From NCBI RefSeq assembly GCF_026262505.1, contig NC_067206.1, positions 1,984,001 through 2,048,000 on the forward strand: 64,000 nucleotides of DNA. Reading direction: 5' to 3'. The notes beneath the pieces were generated by a model. That model did not search any database. It worked only from the letters and a program-made list of their open reading frames with translations, and was not told the origin of the DNA. The DNA is from Trichomonas vaginalis G3 (taxonomy: Eukaryota; Parabasalia; Trichomonadida; Trichomonadidae). Of the stretch, positions 49,668-59,561 are shown in pieces. Made by a program: the position numbers and the translations under genes. Each line of letters starts with the position of its first letter. Position 1 is the stretch's first letter.

Positions 49668-50485
49668 ATGAATTTTACAAAACCTCCGTTACCGTTCTTT
49701 GGAAATAAAAGTAAATGTAAAGATATTATATTGAGAGAACTTAAGAAACTACCGAATGGTCTAACATTTGTAGATTTGTTCGGTGGAAGTTTCTATATAT
49801 CCCATTTGTGCCATACAATATTCCCAGACTCAAAGATTATATGCAATGACTTCGACAACTATATGGACCGTCTCAAACATATTCCAGACACTAACAATAT
49901 ATTGAAAGAGTTAAAAGAAAAGATACCTATAGGTAAGATGGAACGTATACCATTAGATAACAAAAATATTGTGAGAGAGGTTTTGAAAAAAGCAGAATAT
50001 ATAGACTGGGATAGTATATCTGCTAGACTATTATATAGTGGTTCTATAAGAGTTCATGACATTGAAACACTTATGTCAAAAGTTTTATATCTTAACTATA
50101 CAAATGTTTTCAAAGAGGACATAGAAAAATATATTGAGGGTATAGAGTTTGTGAGATGTCATTGGACAGAGTTGTATGAAAAATATAAAGACAAGGAAAA
50201 TGTTTTCTTTATAGTGGACCGCCGTTCTATAACACATGGGATTTTCAATACCAAGTAGACTGGACTTTGAGAGACTCTTTAGAAACTTTAGACGTTTTAC
50301 ATAACCATCCATGCTTTTACTTTACATCCGATAAAAGTGGTTTGGAAACCGTTATGAGATGGTTAGAGGACATACATGACTATGAGTTTATATATGACAA
50401 GATAGAATATGAGAGAGGTCCTATAAACCGGAGAAAGTGTCATAACAAAGAAATTTTATTAGTAAGTAAATGTGGTTTGAAATAG
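49668..50485 (+). pseudogene. Dam-like (D12 class) N6-adenine DNA methyltransferase, frameshifted
   Basis: The N-terminal part has PPLPFFGNKSKCKDII (SAM-binding PFxGxK start) and TFVDLFGGSFYIS (motif I). The catalytic DPPF/Y motif (motif IV) would begin at about 50217, but one C is missing there and the frame is lost within the motif itself. It resumes immediately in the next frame (FYNTWDFQYQVDW) and stays open to 50485. Enzymes of this class methylate adenine at short palindromes. The position at the left end of E2 suggests self-modification of element DNA. As read, the protein is inactive. Confidence 0.75.
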
Positions 50486-50601
50486 GACTACTTGTTTTAG
50501 GTTTTTTCCATTGTGTCATTTATTTCTTTGACGTGGCAGAAAGATATAGAGAATATGAAGATGAACCAATGCCTGCAAATGTTCAGTATATGTACTCGTA
50601 A
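50470..50601 (+). CDS. 43-aa membrane peptide (E2)
   Basis: MWFEIGLLVLGFFHCVIYFF forms one hydrophobic segment, followed by a charged tail (DVAERYREYEDEPMPA). It overlaps the 3' end of the methylase gene by 16 bp and ends 24 bp before the next ATG. Small one-pass proteins are common in Polintons. The frame is intact and tightly packed with its neighbours. Confidence 0.45.
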   Translation: MWFEIGLLVLGFFHCVIYFFDVAERYREYEDEPMPANVQYMYS

Positions 50602-50624
50602 GAGATATTTTTATCTAATATTAA

Positions 50625-50985
50625 ATGGACGCACAGAACTTAGCGAATGCACAGCAACCTGGACAACCAAACCCAGAGAATATTCCAAATGAAGTTAGAA
50701 TACAAACTGCGATGGCAAACTATGGTCAAGTGCCAACAGATGTACAAATGCAAACTGCCATGTCAAATGACGCTGCGTTAGGTTTGCCACCATGGTATGC
50801 AAATATGAGATGGAAAGAGTTTTATACAAACCCTGAAGTGGGATATAAACAACTTTATGCAGATGACGCGAACACAGGAGTTGACCCAGAATATGTTTTC
50901 TACCAGAGAGAAACAGAATGTATGAGCTCCAGTTAAAGAATGCTATGGAACTCAACAGGAAACGTAAGAGACTAGGCGGACATTA
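50625..50985 (+). pseudogene. Gln/Asn-rich small protein with a 3' frameshift (E2)
   Basis: The ORF from the ATG at 50625 gives 103 aa. It has two similar segments (EVRIQTAMANYGQVPT and DVQMQTAMSNDAALGL) and a WYANMRWKEFY motif. A frame change near 50915 would join it to a basic tail (ELNRKRKRLGGH) ending at 50985. Unknown function; possibly a virion core or scaffold component. Confidence 0.45.
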
Positions 50986-51004
50986 GATTTTTACATATAG
51001 TAAA

Positions 51005-51249
51005 ATGGGTTTCTCAGTAAGATAGGAAACTTCTTTCGAAATGTTGGAAGAGGTATATGGAATGGAATAAAAACCGTAGGAAGAGGAATTTGGAACGGAG
51101 TCAAAAATATTGGTAAAAGAGTAGGTCAGTTTGTTGGTATTATACCTAAAGACCCTGAACCAGAAGAGCAAGCTCCTGTTATACAACAGCCTGAACCTGC
51201 ACCACAGTCTAGTTGGCAACCAAATCCAACACCACAACCGGTATATTAA
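51005..51249 (+). pseudogene. Small amphipathic virion-like protein, frameshift after codon 3 (E2)
   Basis: ATGGGTTTC is followed by a stop seven codons in, but one frame over the sequence is open to 51249: GNFFRNVGRGIWNGIKTVGR and a Pro/Gln-rich tail (PQSSWQPNPTPQPVY). A one-base loss in a TTC repeat would explain it. The GF(F) start and Gly/Trp-rich amphipathic region parallel the MAAGFF proteins of E1 and the MGLF protein at 54702. Probable minor virion component, inferred. Confidence 0.5.
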
Positions 51250-51253
51250 AAAA

Positions 51254-52103
51254 TTATATTTTTACCGTTCGATAGTAGTTGTATATGAAACTAAGTTCTA
51301 AGTAAAACGCATGGTATAATGGAATTATTCTTTTCTCTTCCATCTGTAGTAAACCATACTTGAAAGTCTGAAATACTTCCACTTGGTGGTTCGTATAACT
51401 TTGTAGGTTTTTCGTAAAAGTCATTTGCCAAGCATAAGAAAGAGTTTTGGGCGCCAGAAAATGAAGCATGAACAATAATAGCAGCTGGGTCGAAAACATT
51501 TTCATATGTTCCATTAGGGTTTTCGACTTCATAAAAGTCTGGGTGTACTGGATATGCTGCAGGCTGATTTAACATCCTCATAAATCTATACCATGCCAAG
51601 TTGTTATATTTTGTAGAAATATAAACGTTTTCTCCAAGGTCTTCTATTCTATTGATTTTAACAGTTGCATTTTTCCTGTCATAAATAATATCGAGATGGT
51701 ACTCTCCTTCGTCAATGTTATACTGTTTTGCATATTCGATATAGATATCGTTTATTTTTTCTTGAAAAGCTTGAAGAGTTGTTTCTAAGTTTACAAGCAA
51801 ACTAACTTGTAAAAGTTTTCCCTGTTCAAATTTCTCATACATACGTTTTTCTTTGTTATAGTATCGAACTTCAAAACCGACCGTAAATGGGAAAACCATG
51901 TATGGCTTCTGAAATGAACTTCATTCTACGAAAGCCAATAGCTTTTGTGACAGATGGGTCTCTTAGCCATCTTAATGGTAGTCAAAACGATAGCCTTCAT
52001 GCTTTACGGTCTCTGTCTCAAACTTTTGACCGACATTAGTAAAAAGTTCATCTAATGGTTTAGTTGTAGCAACTCTTGAATTTTCTTTTTCTATTGAAAG
52101 CAT
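51254..52103 (-). pseudogene. Penton-like protein, degraded second copy (E2)
   Basis: It parallels the intact gene at 58209 along its full length: start MLSIEKENSRVATTKPLDELF, then AIGFRR, VFDP, HASFS, NSFLC, DFY, YEPPS, SDFQVWFTT and IIPLY...YLELSFIYNY. At least three frame changes are needed (near 51975, 51900 and 51330). Divergence from the other copy is large (well below 50 percent in the N-terminal half), so this is an old paralogue rather than a recent duplicate. It lies in opposite orientation to 58209. Confidence 0.6.
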
Positions 52104-52121
52104 ATTTTATCTAGAATAAAA

Positions 52122-53726
52122 ATGTCGAAAGATATTGCTTCCATGAGAGAAATACAACACAACCGACAACTCATTATGCAAGCTCTAAATAAGAACACAA
52201 CAAACTTTTCAAACTATTCTAAGATATCTGAGTCATTGAAAGAAGGAAACTTAAAACTGACATTAAACCCTTTAAGATGAGTTTCTATTTCAAGACAAGA
52301 AGAACAATACTGTCTGTATAAATCCAACAAAAGGAACTTTAAACGAGAAACCTATAAATGAACTTCTTTTGAAAGCAGATGTTGACAACAAAGCTGACAA
52401 AGAATATGTAGACGATGCAATAGCAAAAGAAGAAGAAAGAGCTAACAATGCTTATGCAACAAAAGAACATACTCATCCTGAACTAGCAGACAAAACATAT
52501 GTTGACAATAAAATGTCAAGTGAAGTGACAAGAGCTGAAAACGAATATTCTAAAAAGACTCATACACATTCTATATCTGAAATAACAGACTTACAAGAAA
52601 CCTTAAACAGTAAAAGTGCCGTTGGACATACACATACATCTTCTGAAATAACAGACTTAAACGTTAGCCTTGAAAAGAAAGCAGATAAAACATATGTCAA
52701 CGGAATATACCAAAGTTTGATAGGAACAACAAAAAATATTGAAACTATTGTTGGTGACTTTTCTGTCAATGAAGAAAATAAATATTTTAGATGGCAGTTT
52801 GTACAGTCCTTAAGAAATGGTATACGGTATAAACTCATTCCGAAAAATAACAATGAAATGTATGTAAGCTATATAAAGAATGATGGTACACAAGTTAAAG
52901 TTCCATTAGACAACAACTGCTACTTAAACTTATATGGAGACGAACAAAAGAAATATTTCCGAGTTTATGAAATGGCAGATATGACATTGCCTGACCCAGC
53001 TCCAGCACCATATTATTATGACTATGTAGATGACGAAGGAACACTACATGCAGATGAACAAAAGCAAACATTATATTTAGAATATTATAGATATAAAAGA
53101 TATAATGCATAGAAAAAACGAGAATAGTATACTATTATATAGATGACAGAAATAAATATTATAGTCAAGATTTTACCTACCCTGAAAACATAAGATTATA
53201 TTATAAAAAAATATTCTTACACAAACCAGAAGAAACCTGAAATAGTTGCACTATATTTTAAGTTCAAAAGAGACAATCCTATAATGTCTCATATGTTTGA
53301 TTTAATGAACCCAGTAGGTTCTATTTATAATCTATGGAAGCAAGAGGTCCTCAAGTAATGTTTGGTGTTGGTGCATGGGAACAAATAGTCGACAGGTTTT
53401 TGTATTGTGCAAACTCTTCAAAGGAAACAGGTGGTTCGAAGAAAATTAAAGAAGCAAACCTTCCACCGCACACTCATACAGGAACTACAAACTTTTCTGG
53501 CGACCAATAGCCACTCATTAAGAGACCACCCATTATACAACTCAGAATATTATGCTGGCAATGACGTTTTATCTCCAGATTATAACCATTCAGCAAAAAA
53601 GACTTTCGTCGACCAACTGAACCAGGAGGAAATCATGTCCATACTTTCACAACAAATCCAACAGGCTTGGGTAAAGAATACATGCCACCTTACATGACAG
53701 TTTACGCATGGTATAGAATTGCTTAG
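52122..53726 (+). pseudogene. Phage-like tail-fibre protein, multiply frameshifted (E2)
   Basis: It starts MSKDIASMREIQHNRQLIMQ. A frame change at about 52278 leads to the repeat section (ADKEYVDDAIAKEEE, HTHSISEITDLQETLNSK, HTHTSSEITDL). The longest intact frame is 52369-53112. The tip (GAWEQIVDRFLYCANSS, LPPHTHTGT, HPLYNSEYYAGNDV) is scattered over frames to a TAG at 53724. ADKxYVD and HTH-S-EITDL repeats are typical of trimeric phage tail fibres. The tip is nearly the same as in E1. It overlaps the convergent integrase stop by three bases. Confidence 0.65.
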
Positions 53727-54685
53727 TCGTCATTTTCAACTTCTTTAGCATATTCGTCAGGAGTTGTCTTATATTTGTTAGGAACTGTCTTTGAAAGTAT
53801 ACACCTTGAACTTTGACAAGTTTGAAACGACGAGGTCTGACAATAGTAGTTTTTATCTTCTGCTTGCAGTGTGTACATTTTGCCATGTTTGCCTAAAACT
53901 TCATAATATTCTCTTGTATACTTTCTTCTATTTTTACGAACACGAATGTGAGTACCTGTCGGGTTCCCATTGTTGTCATAGTCAATAGTATTTTCATATG
54001 GGTCGCGTTTAGGTATTTCTATTTTTACTTTGTCACCTTTCTGAATTTGAAGCCCGGCATTCTTTCTTGTTTGTCTCTTTTGACTAAATTATTAAATATA
54101 TAGTCTTTCTCTAAGTCAGGGTTGTTTTTCATTTCTTCGGGGGAGTGGTTTCCCAAACCTTTTTGTTTACGGCTATTGTAAATATTTAAAACTTGTCTCA
54201 TCTTTGCCATGGAGAAGTGTCTATATTTGTCGTCATATGACATTTCATTTGCTTCACCACCTTGTGGTTGGTTTAAGTCTCTTAACATTTTTATACAACC
54301 GTCAATGACACCAAGAGCAGAATGGTTTTGGTCGACAATGAAATATTGGTTTACATTTTTTGAACGCAGATAGTTTTTTACATCATCTGATTTGAAAGAA
54401 CTTTCACAGTCAGATGTCAGTTTTGTTGGATGGTATTTGTCAACGAATATTGTCAAAGCTGCTAAGATATCTAAAATAGCTTTTGGACTGTAATGGTATG
54501 GCTTCACAGTATCTTGTGTTTTGACCGACAAATATTAGCCAGTATGGTGGTCCATCTTCTCTATACTCGGAATGTTTTCCAAGATATCCATAAACCAAGC
54601 ATTTGGTGTTGAACTAAAGATTTTTTATCATGAGTGCTTTCTTTGTCGCTTTAGAAACATAGGGGTCCTTGTTTGGATTCGTCAT
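53723..54685 (-). pseudogene. Retroviral-type (rve) integrase, frameshifted (E2)
   Basis: It starts MTNPNKDPYVSKATKKALMI. A frame change near 54620 leads to NAWFMDILENIP, a stop interrupts at about 54535, and 54025-54531 is open: TSDCESSFKSDDVKNYLRSK carries the second catalytic Asp region (DCESSF). NHSALGVIDGCIKMLRD stands where the third acidic residue (usually Glu) is expected. Another shift near 54030 leads into a basic SH3/chromo-like C-terminal domain (KGDKVKIEIPKRDPYEN). Polinton integrases of this class insert the element. As read it is inactive. Confidence 0.7.
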
Positions 54686-54701
54686 TTTTATCCTATAAGA
54701 A

Positions 54702-55103
54702 ATGGGTTTATTTGGCGCATTAGCAGGAGTTGCATCTAGATTTTTACCCGCAGTGGGAACAATAGCCAGAGGTGTATTTGGAGTTGGAAGGAAGATTTTG
54801 AGTACATTAGGTATACTTAAAGAGAAAGCACAACCTATTATACAAACTGTACAGAAAGGTTGGGATGTAGCACGAGATGCAACAAATCTTATTCCAAATC
54901 CTGAAACAAGAGGAAAAGTTCAAGGATGGATGGACAATGTAGGAAGACAAGCAGGAAACTATTATAACAAAGCAAATGACTACTATAACCAAGCAGGACA
55001 CTATATGGACCAAGGTGAAAGATTCTTTAACAGAGGATATAACCATGCACAACAATGGGTAAACAATAACCAACCTCAACCGCCTCAAACGTGGGGAATG
55101 TAA
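54702..55103 (+). CDS. Small amphipathic virion-like protein MGLFGALAG (E2)
   Basis: 133 aa. A hydrophobic Gly/Ala-rich N-terminus (MGLFGALAGVASRFLPAVGT) and a basic stretch are followed by a Tyr/Asn/Gln-rich repeat region (NYYNKANDYYNQAGHYMDQGERFFNRGYNH) and a Pro-rich end. The arrangement resembles membrane-lytic or core minor proteins of adenovirus-like capsids; this is inference. It starts 17 bp from the divergent integrase gene, so both may share a compact promoter. Confidence 0.5.
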   Translation: MGLFGALAGVASRFLPAVGTIARGVFGVGRKILSTLGILKEKAQPIIQTVQKGWDVARDATNLIPNPETRGKVQGWMDNVGRQAGNYYNKANDYYNQAGHYMDQGERFFNRGYNHAQQWVNNNQPQPPQTWGM

Positions 55104-55105
55104 AG

Positions 55106-55126
55106 TTTTTTACTGAGATGAAATGA
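55106..55126 (+). promoter_or_regulatory. Repeated leader motif, copy 1 (E2)
   Basis: TTTTTTACTGAGATGAAATG runs directly into the ATG at 55123. The same 21 bases occur at 55277-55297 before the next gene. Exact identity in otherwise different flanks suggests a start or promoter signal for this gene set. Confidence 0.5.
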
Positions 55127-55287
55127 ACAATACAGCATTGAGACAAATGGGTTCAAGATGGATTTGTCGGCTTCCAGCAGTTACACAACGTGTTTGTCAA
55201 GTTCTTCCTATACCTCAGGAAGTTTTAGACCGACTTAAAAAACAACAACAACCAGTTGAAAACAAACAAACTAAAATTTTTTACTGA
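55123..55287 (+). CDS. 54-aa basic peptide (E2)
   Basis: MNNTALRQMGSRWICRLPAV continues to a Gln/Lys-rich end (LKKQQQPVENKQTKIFY). It lies between two tandem genes and its own stop TGA is part of the next leader motif (TTTTTTACTGAGATG). A compact head-to-tail arrangement and intact frame support expression. Unknown function. Confidence 0.45.
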   Translation: MNNTALRQMGSRWICRLPAVTQRVCQVLPIPQEVLDRLKKQQQPVENKQTKIFY

Positions 55288-55297
55288 GATGAAATGA
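55277..55297 (+). promoter_or_regulatory. Repeated leader motif, copy 2 (E2)
   Basis: Exact repeat of 55106-55126, placed so that its ATG (55294) starts the next gene. It overlaps the stop codon of the preceding 54-aa ORF. Confidence 0.5.
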
Positions 55298-55710
55298 CCG
55301 AAGAAGTTGAAACGGTAGATTTGACACCACAAACAAAAAGTTCAGAACCATTGTCAAAACCTGTCAAAGAACTTACAGATGAAGAGAAAAATTCAATAAT
55401 AGAAAGTGCCAGGTCTGGAAATACAAACCCTAACTACAAAGTCACTTTTCATAAAAATGGAACGGCAAGTATCTCAAAAAAGAAACAGACTCTCACAAAT
55501 AAAATATTGAAGTCTGAAGGAGCTTTCGAGACAACAGATGGAAAAGTTTACTTCACTGACCAACAGTTCATTATAGAACATCTCATTGACTTAGAGTCGA
55601 AATATTCTAAACTTTACAACAAACACAAAAAGTTGAAGGAAAACAAAAACAAATGGCATATGATATTTATGAAGATGTTGACGACACAACTGTTCCTGCA
55701 AGTGAAGTAA
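55294..55710 (+). CDS. Unknown E2 protein, acidic start and coiled-coil end
   Basis: 138 aa. A Thr/Glu-rich disordered N-terminus (MTEEVETVDLTPQTKSSEPL) is followed by a folded middle (NPNYKVTFHKNGTASISKKK) and a C-terminal coiled coil (LIDLESKYSKLYNKHKKLKENKNK). Layout (acidic head, basic middle, coiled-coil end) resembles the 122-aa protein of E1 at 15268, but sequence similarity is not evident. Its last 58 bp overlap the next gene in another frame. Confidence 0.5.
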   Translation: MTEEVETVDLTPQTKSSEPLSKPVKELTDEEKNSIIESARSGNTNPNYKVTFHKNGTASISKKKQTLTNKILKSEGAFETTDGKVYFTDQQFIIEHLIDLESKYSKLYNKHKKLKENKNKWHMIFMKMLTTQLFLQVK

Positions 55711-55877
55711 AGTCAGAGGAACCGAAAAGTGACAAAAAACCGATAGAAGAAGAAAAACCAAAAACTGAAGATAAACCAAAACCAAAGTTTAGTTTGGAAA
55801 CTAAACCAAGTCAACCTTCATTAGCTGGTATGGGTTGGCGTCAAAGACTTATGGCAGCAGGCGGTTATGTTAAGTAA
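55653..55877 (+). CDS. Unknown 74-aa E2 protein
   Basis: MAYDIYEDVDDTTVPASEVK starts inside the 3' end of the previous gene. A long Lys/Glu/Pro-rich stretch follows, then a distinct end SLAGMGWRQRLMAAGGYVK. The end looks like a short amphipathic capsid- or membrane-binding motif. The overlap could allow coupled expression, or the two ORFs could be parts of one gene split by a frameshift. Confidence 0.45.
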   Translation: MAYDIYEDVDDTTVPASEVKSEEPKSDKKPIEEEKPKTEDKPKPKFSLETKPSQPSLAGMGWRQRLMAAGGYVK

Positions 55878-55921
55878 AGAAAAAAATATTTTTTTATTTT
55901 TATAAAAATGCCCCATATAGA

Positions 55922-58059
55922 ATGGATAGAAAATCTGCTAGAATAAAAACAGAGTTGCAAAGATATGGTTGGAGAGTTTCGAAGAATTTTAAATATAGGA
56001 AGGGAAGACCCATAAAAGTCTATGACAAATTGTCTGGTCTTCGCTACGAAATGGATTTGGAAACAGCACGTGCAAATTATCCAAACAGACTAGAGAGGTT
56101 AGAAGAAGAACGTCTTATGGACATGCCTTTCGATGTTAGTGAACCTCAAGTTGAAGGACACGACGGCTTTGCCAGATTCTACTGGAAACATGACGAACAA
56201 TTGCATCCTTTGAGAAGGAAAAAAGGTAGTGCAGAGGATGGTCATGCTCCCATGGAAAGAACAAGATATGCATATGAGAAGTACCGTGAAGTTAGAAGTC
56301 AAATTACATCTGGTCGAACCTTTACAGTAAACTTTGACGAAGGAAAGAACAAAGAAGGCTTCATGGGTGTACTTGCTGCAATTCAAGATGGAAATAAGAA
56401 AGGATACAATCTCAGATTGACCATAACAGATTTGGATGGTCACATTTACTATGCACATGGCAATGTCACAACAGCTGCAATGCTTCTTGACGCTTTCAAG
56501 ACTACAAAGAGAGAACAAATGGTTGACTCCGACTCAGACATTTTGAATGCAATTGAAGGAATTGCAAGTGTCAAGTTCGAATGGTACCAACCTAACCCTC
56601 AAGCAGTCAGACAACATGCTGGATACTTCCCCTTCATAAATAAGTCTGACATTGACTTGACAAGGTATGGAATTTACAATTCAATTGAAACAATTGTCAA
56701 CGAACCTTGCATTCTTACATGTCTCAGGAACTCTGGTCTTGTTACAGAAGAGAAGATGAAGTATCTTGAGTCATGTGTGAAGACAAGGTACATTCTCAGA
56801 GGTCAATTGGCAAAAATTGCACCGTTGGCAAATGTCAATATCCGAGTCAGCATACCTACAGCTAAAGGTTCTTCACATGACGACTATGTTGTTGAGTTCA
56901 ATTTACCATGGTTGAAGATTGTAATTGTCCACAACCACTTCATGTTGAACGAAAGTCTTACAAACCCATTGTTCGGAAAAGGCAAGTGCAACATTGTCAG
57001 AGCTGTAAACATTCTTTTCGAGAAAGGTTTGTTGGAACCAATTCCAGATGACAAGCTGACAGAAACTTTTGTACCAAAAGACGAAACAAACTTTCATTGT
57101 TAGCAAGACCAAAAGTTGTTCCAGACAAAGTTCTAGTACAAAAGAAGTACACAATTCCACAAGGAGTTGGATTGTTCGGATACCAACCTGAACCAGAAGA
57201 ACTTCCAATGAGGTTGCAAGAACTTCAAGATGCTATAAACAAACTTCCATTGAGACATCCAATTGACGTCAAATTGTATTGGAGAGCATCTGAGTTAGGT
57301 CAGAAGGTTTTATATGAAACAGGTTGCTTCGACGATGTTTATGAGATAACAGGAGAAGTTTCTCAGAAGATAAGAGACTCACTTGAATTTCCACAAACTG
57401 GACCAATTGGTTGCGACAAGTTCGACTCAGATGAAAAGATATACTATGTCGACCTTAACGCTGCATACATGAGGTTTGTCCAATATATTCCGACTGGAAT
57501 TCCAAACGAAGATGGTGAGTTCCCGGGAAGGAACTATACAGTTGGAAAAGTCATACAACAACTGTATGATATTAGGAAAGCTTCAAACCCCAAACTTGCA
57601 ATGACACTCAAATTGCTTATGAATTCGACATGGGGATATTCCATTAAGAAACCTCAAGAGATGAAGAGTAAACATTATGAGAAGGTCGACAACTTTGTTG
57701 AAAGGTTTTCTCCTTTTGTTTTGAAGTACGAATTCACTCAAGGTCAAAGTGGCTTAGTAACCACATTAAAACCTATTGTCGAACATTGGTCTTACCCTCA
57801 GTTCGCAAAGGCAGTCCTTGACAACTACAACAAATTCTTCTCCGAAGTCAAATCGAAAGTTGTGGTTTACTATGAGAACATTGACGCACTCATGACGAAC
57901 GAAGAAGGATACAACAAACTCATTGAAATGGGAATGGTTGGTGAAAAGATGGGCTGTTTTAAGCTAGATAAGGTATTTTCCGAAGTTCATGTAATATCGA
58001 AAAGGAAATATTGGGGTATACTTGAAGACGGCACAGAAATAAAACATTGCATGAAGTAA
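55922..58059 (+). pseudogene. DNA polymerase B, protein-primed type, one frameshift (E2)
   Basis: The N-terminal frame (55922-57103) and C-terminal frame (to 58059) join at about 57095, where the frame shifts by one. The N-terminus has no clear exonuclease motif; YFPFINKSDIDLTRYGIYNS and PCILTCLRNSGL are conserved-looking. Palm motif A is YYVDLNAAYMRFVQYIPTGI, motif B KLLMNSTWGYSIKKP, and motif C YYENIDALM, with Asn where a first Asp is usual. A KRKYWG segment follows. About 710 aa is short for Polinton polymerases, and the stretch between motifs A and B is only about 50 residues. An upstream ATG at 55908 is out of frame. Confidence 0.75.
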
Positions 58060-58103
58060 AAATTTATTTTTTAAAAAGTGACATTTTTTTAATTTTATTT
58101 GAA

Positions 58104-58208
58104 ATGTACGCTGAGTTTGTTGGAGAAGACCGTTGGGAAACTTGTTTGTTAGATGAGAAATATGAAATGGCATACCATTTTAAAACAATATATTTTTACA
58201 TATATTAA
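58104..58208 (+). CDS. 34-aa peptide directly upstream of the penton-like gene (E2)
   Basis: MYAEFVGEDRWETCLLDEKY continues to an aromatic end (FKTIYFYIY). Its TAA abuts the ATG of the next gene without a gap. It may be a real small gene or part of a leader. Confidence 0.3.
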   Translation: MYAEFVGEDRWETCLLDEKYEMAYHFKTIYFYIY

Positions 58209-59069
58209 ATGCTTCAGGTTGAAAAACAAAGAACAAAAGTAGCAGATACAAAACCGTTAGACTATATCTTTACAAATGCTGGTAGGACTATTTCAGATGA
58301 AGAAATTTCATCCCGAGTATACAGGTTTGACTATCCAATTCGTTGGCTTCAAAGTCCTTCAGATGCAAAGGCAATAGGATTTAGAAGAGTTTTGTTTTCA
58401 AATAGAACTAACGCATTTATGTTCGCAGTATATTTTCATGGGCAGTATAAAGGTTCTGATGGTCTAATAGACAAATTTGACGAAATGAGAATCTTTACAG
58501 TTCGTTCAGACGAAAGTCTTGAGAAAACTCTAAATGACTTTCAAACTCAAATGAACAAATATTATTGGGAATTTCAAGAAAAATACGACTCTTTACTAAA
58601 TGGAACATACTATCTGAAACTAGAATATGACAAGATGAACTCCACCGTTTCATTTCAAAAGATTGAAATTAACCCTCCAAGAGATACAGAGTTTTTATTT
58701 TGGAAAGTAGACAAACGTTCTTGGGCACAATTTCTTCGGTTACTAAACCAGAACGAACCATTACCACCAGATGGTCCATTTCAATTTATACTTCCACCAG
58801 CAGATTTGACAGTTTATAGAAACGTGTTTGACCCTCAAAATGTTATGTGTCATGCAAGTTTCAGTTCAAGCAACAATAGTTTTCTATGTATTGGTAAGGA
58901 CTTTTATGACTTTGCTTCTAAATTCTACGAACCACCTAGTAACAGTTTCTCTGACTTTCAAGTTTGGTTCACAACAAATGGTGTGCAACATATTATTCCA
59001 TTGTACTATGACTTTTATCTCGAATTGTCTTTCATATATAACTACGGAAAAGTGCTGAAAAAGTATTGA
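58209..59069 (+). CDS. Penton/minor capsid-like protein (E2)
   Basis: 286 aa, beta-rich. Conserved blocks shared with the broken copy at 51254-52103 are KPLDYIF, AIGFRR, VFDPQNVMCHASFSSSNNS, FLCIGKDFY, YEPPSNSFSDFQVWFTTNG and IIPLYYDFYLELSFIYNY. The blocks look like strands of a jelly-roll. Polintons carry a single jelly-roll penton protein of about this size; the assignment rests on size, fold expectation and context. The frame is intact. Directly after the stop comes a GTTAGATCTAAC module (59092). Confidence 0.5.
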   Translation: MLQVEKQRTKVADTKPLDYIFTNAGRTISDEEISSRVYRFDYPIRWLQSPSDAKAIGFRRVLFSNRTNAFMFAVYFHGQYKGSDGLIDKFDEMRIFTVRSDESLEKTLNDFQTQMNKYYWEFQEKYDSLLNGTYYLKLEYDKMNSTVSFQKIEINPPRDTEFLFWKVDKRSWAQFLRLLNQNEPLPPDGPFQFILPPADLTVYRNVFDPQNVMCHASFSSSNNSFLCIGKDFYDFASKFYEPPSNSFSDFQVWFTTNGVQHIIPLYYDFYLELSFIYNYGKVLKKY

Positions 59070-59194
59070 AAAATAATGTTTATGTTAGCATGTTAGATCT
59101 AACACGTTTTCTAACATCGTAGAAAACTCATGAAAACAATTTATTTTTGACACTTTCACAAAAAACATAAAAAAGTGCAGTTAAACGTTAAGGT

Positions 59195-59479
59195 TTACTG
59201 AACTGGTTGGATGTCGCCTTCACAGGTTATGTAGAATGGTTGACCCGAGAAGTGGAACAGTGCTCTGAGAATTTGTATAATTCGTGGAATTGGACTCTCT
59301 CTGTTTGGAAGTAGTATCCAAGGACGTTTGTTTAGGAACTTAACACGAGCTTCCTTCTTTGCTTGCTTTATGTCGTCGTAGGCTGTCCCGTCTGGTATTT
59401 GAATTGGAATTTCAGTCGAAGTCTCGAGATTCAAGACAGCCCTTCCAGAAATAGTGGTGAACTTGACCTTGGGCTTCAT
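59195..59479 (-). CDS. Unknown small basic protein (E2)
   Basis: 94 aa from the ATG at 59479 (MKPKVKFTTISGRAVLNLET); the frame opens further upstream without an ATG. Features are IPIQIPDGTAYDDIKQAKKEARVKF, RPWILLPNRESPIPRII and a closing FYITCEGDIQPVQ. It has alpha/beta character and no recognised family. It converges on the penton-like gene from the other strand. Confidence 0.45.
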   Translation of the reverse strand: MKPKVKFTTISGRAVLNLETSTEIPIQIPDGTAYDDIKQAKKEARVKFLNKRPWILLPNRESPIPRIIQILRALFHFSGQPFYITCEGDIQPVQ

Positions 59480-59561
59480 GACCTTGCGCAAGTAGTCTTT
59501 TACGCAGTCGTTTATTTAAATTAGGTAAACTGCCTCGTCAAATCCTTCTGGCATTCCGAGT

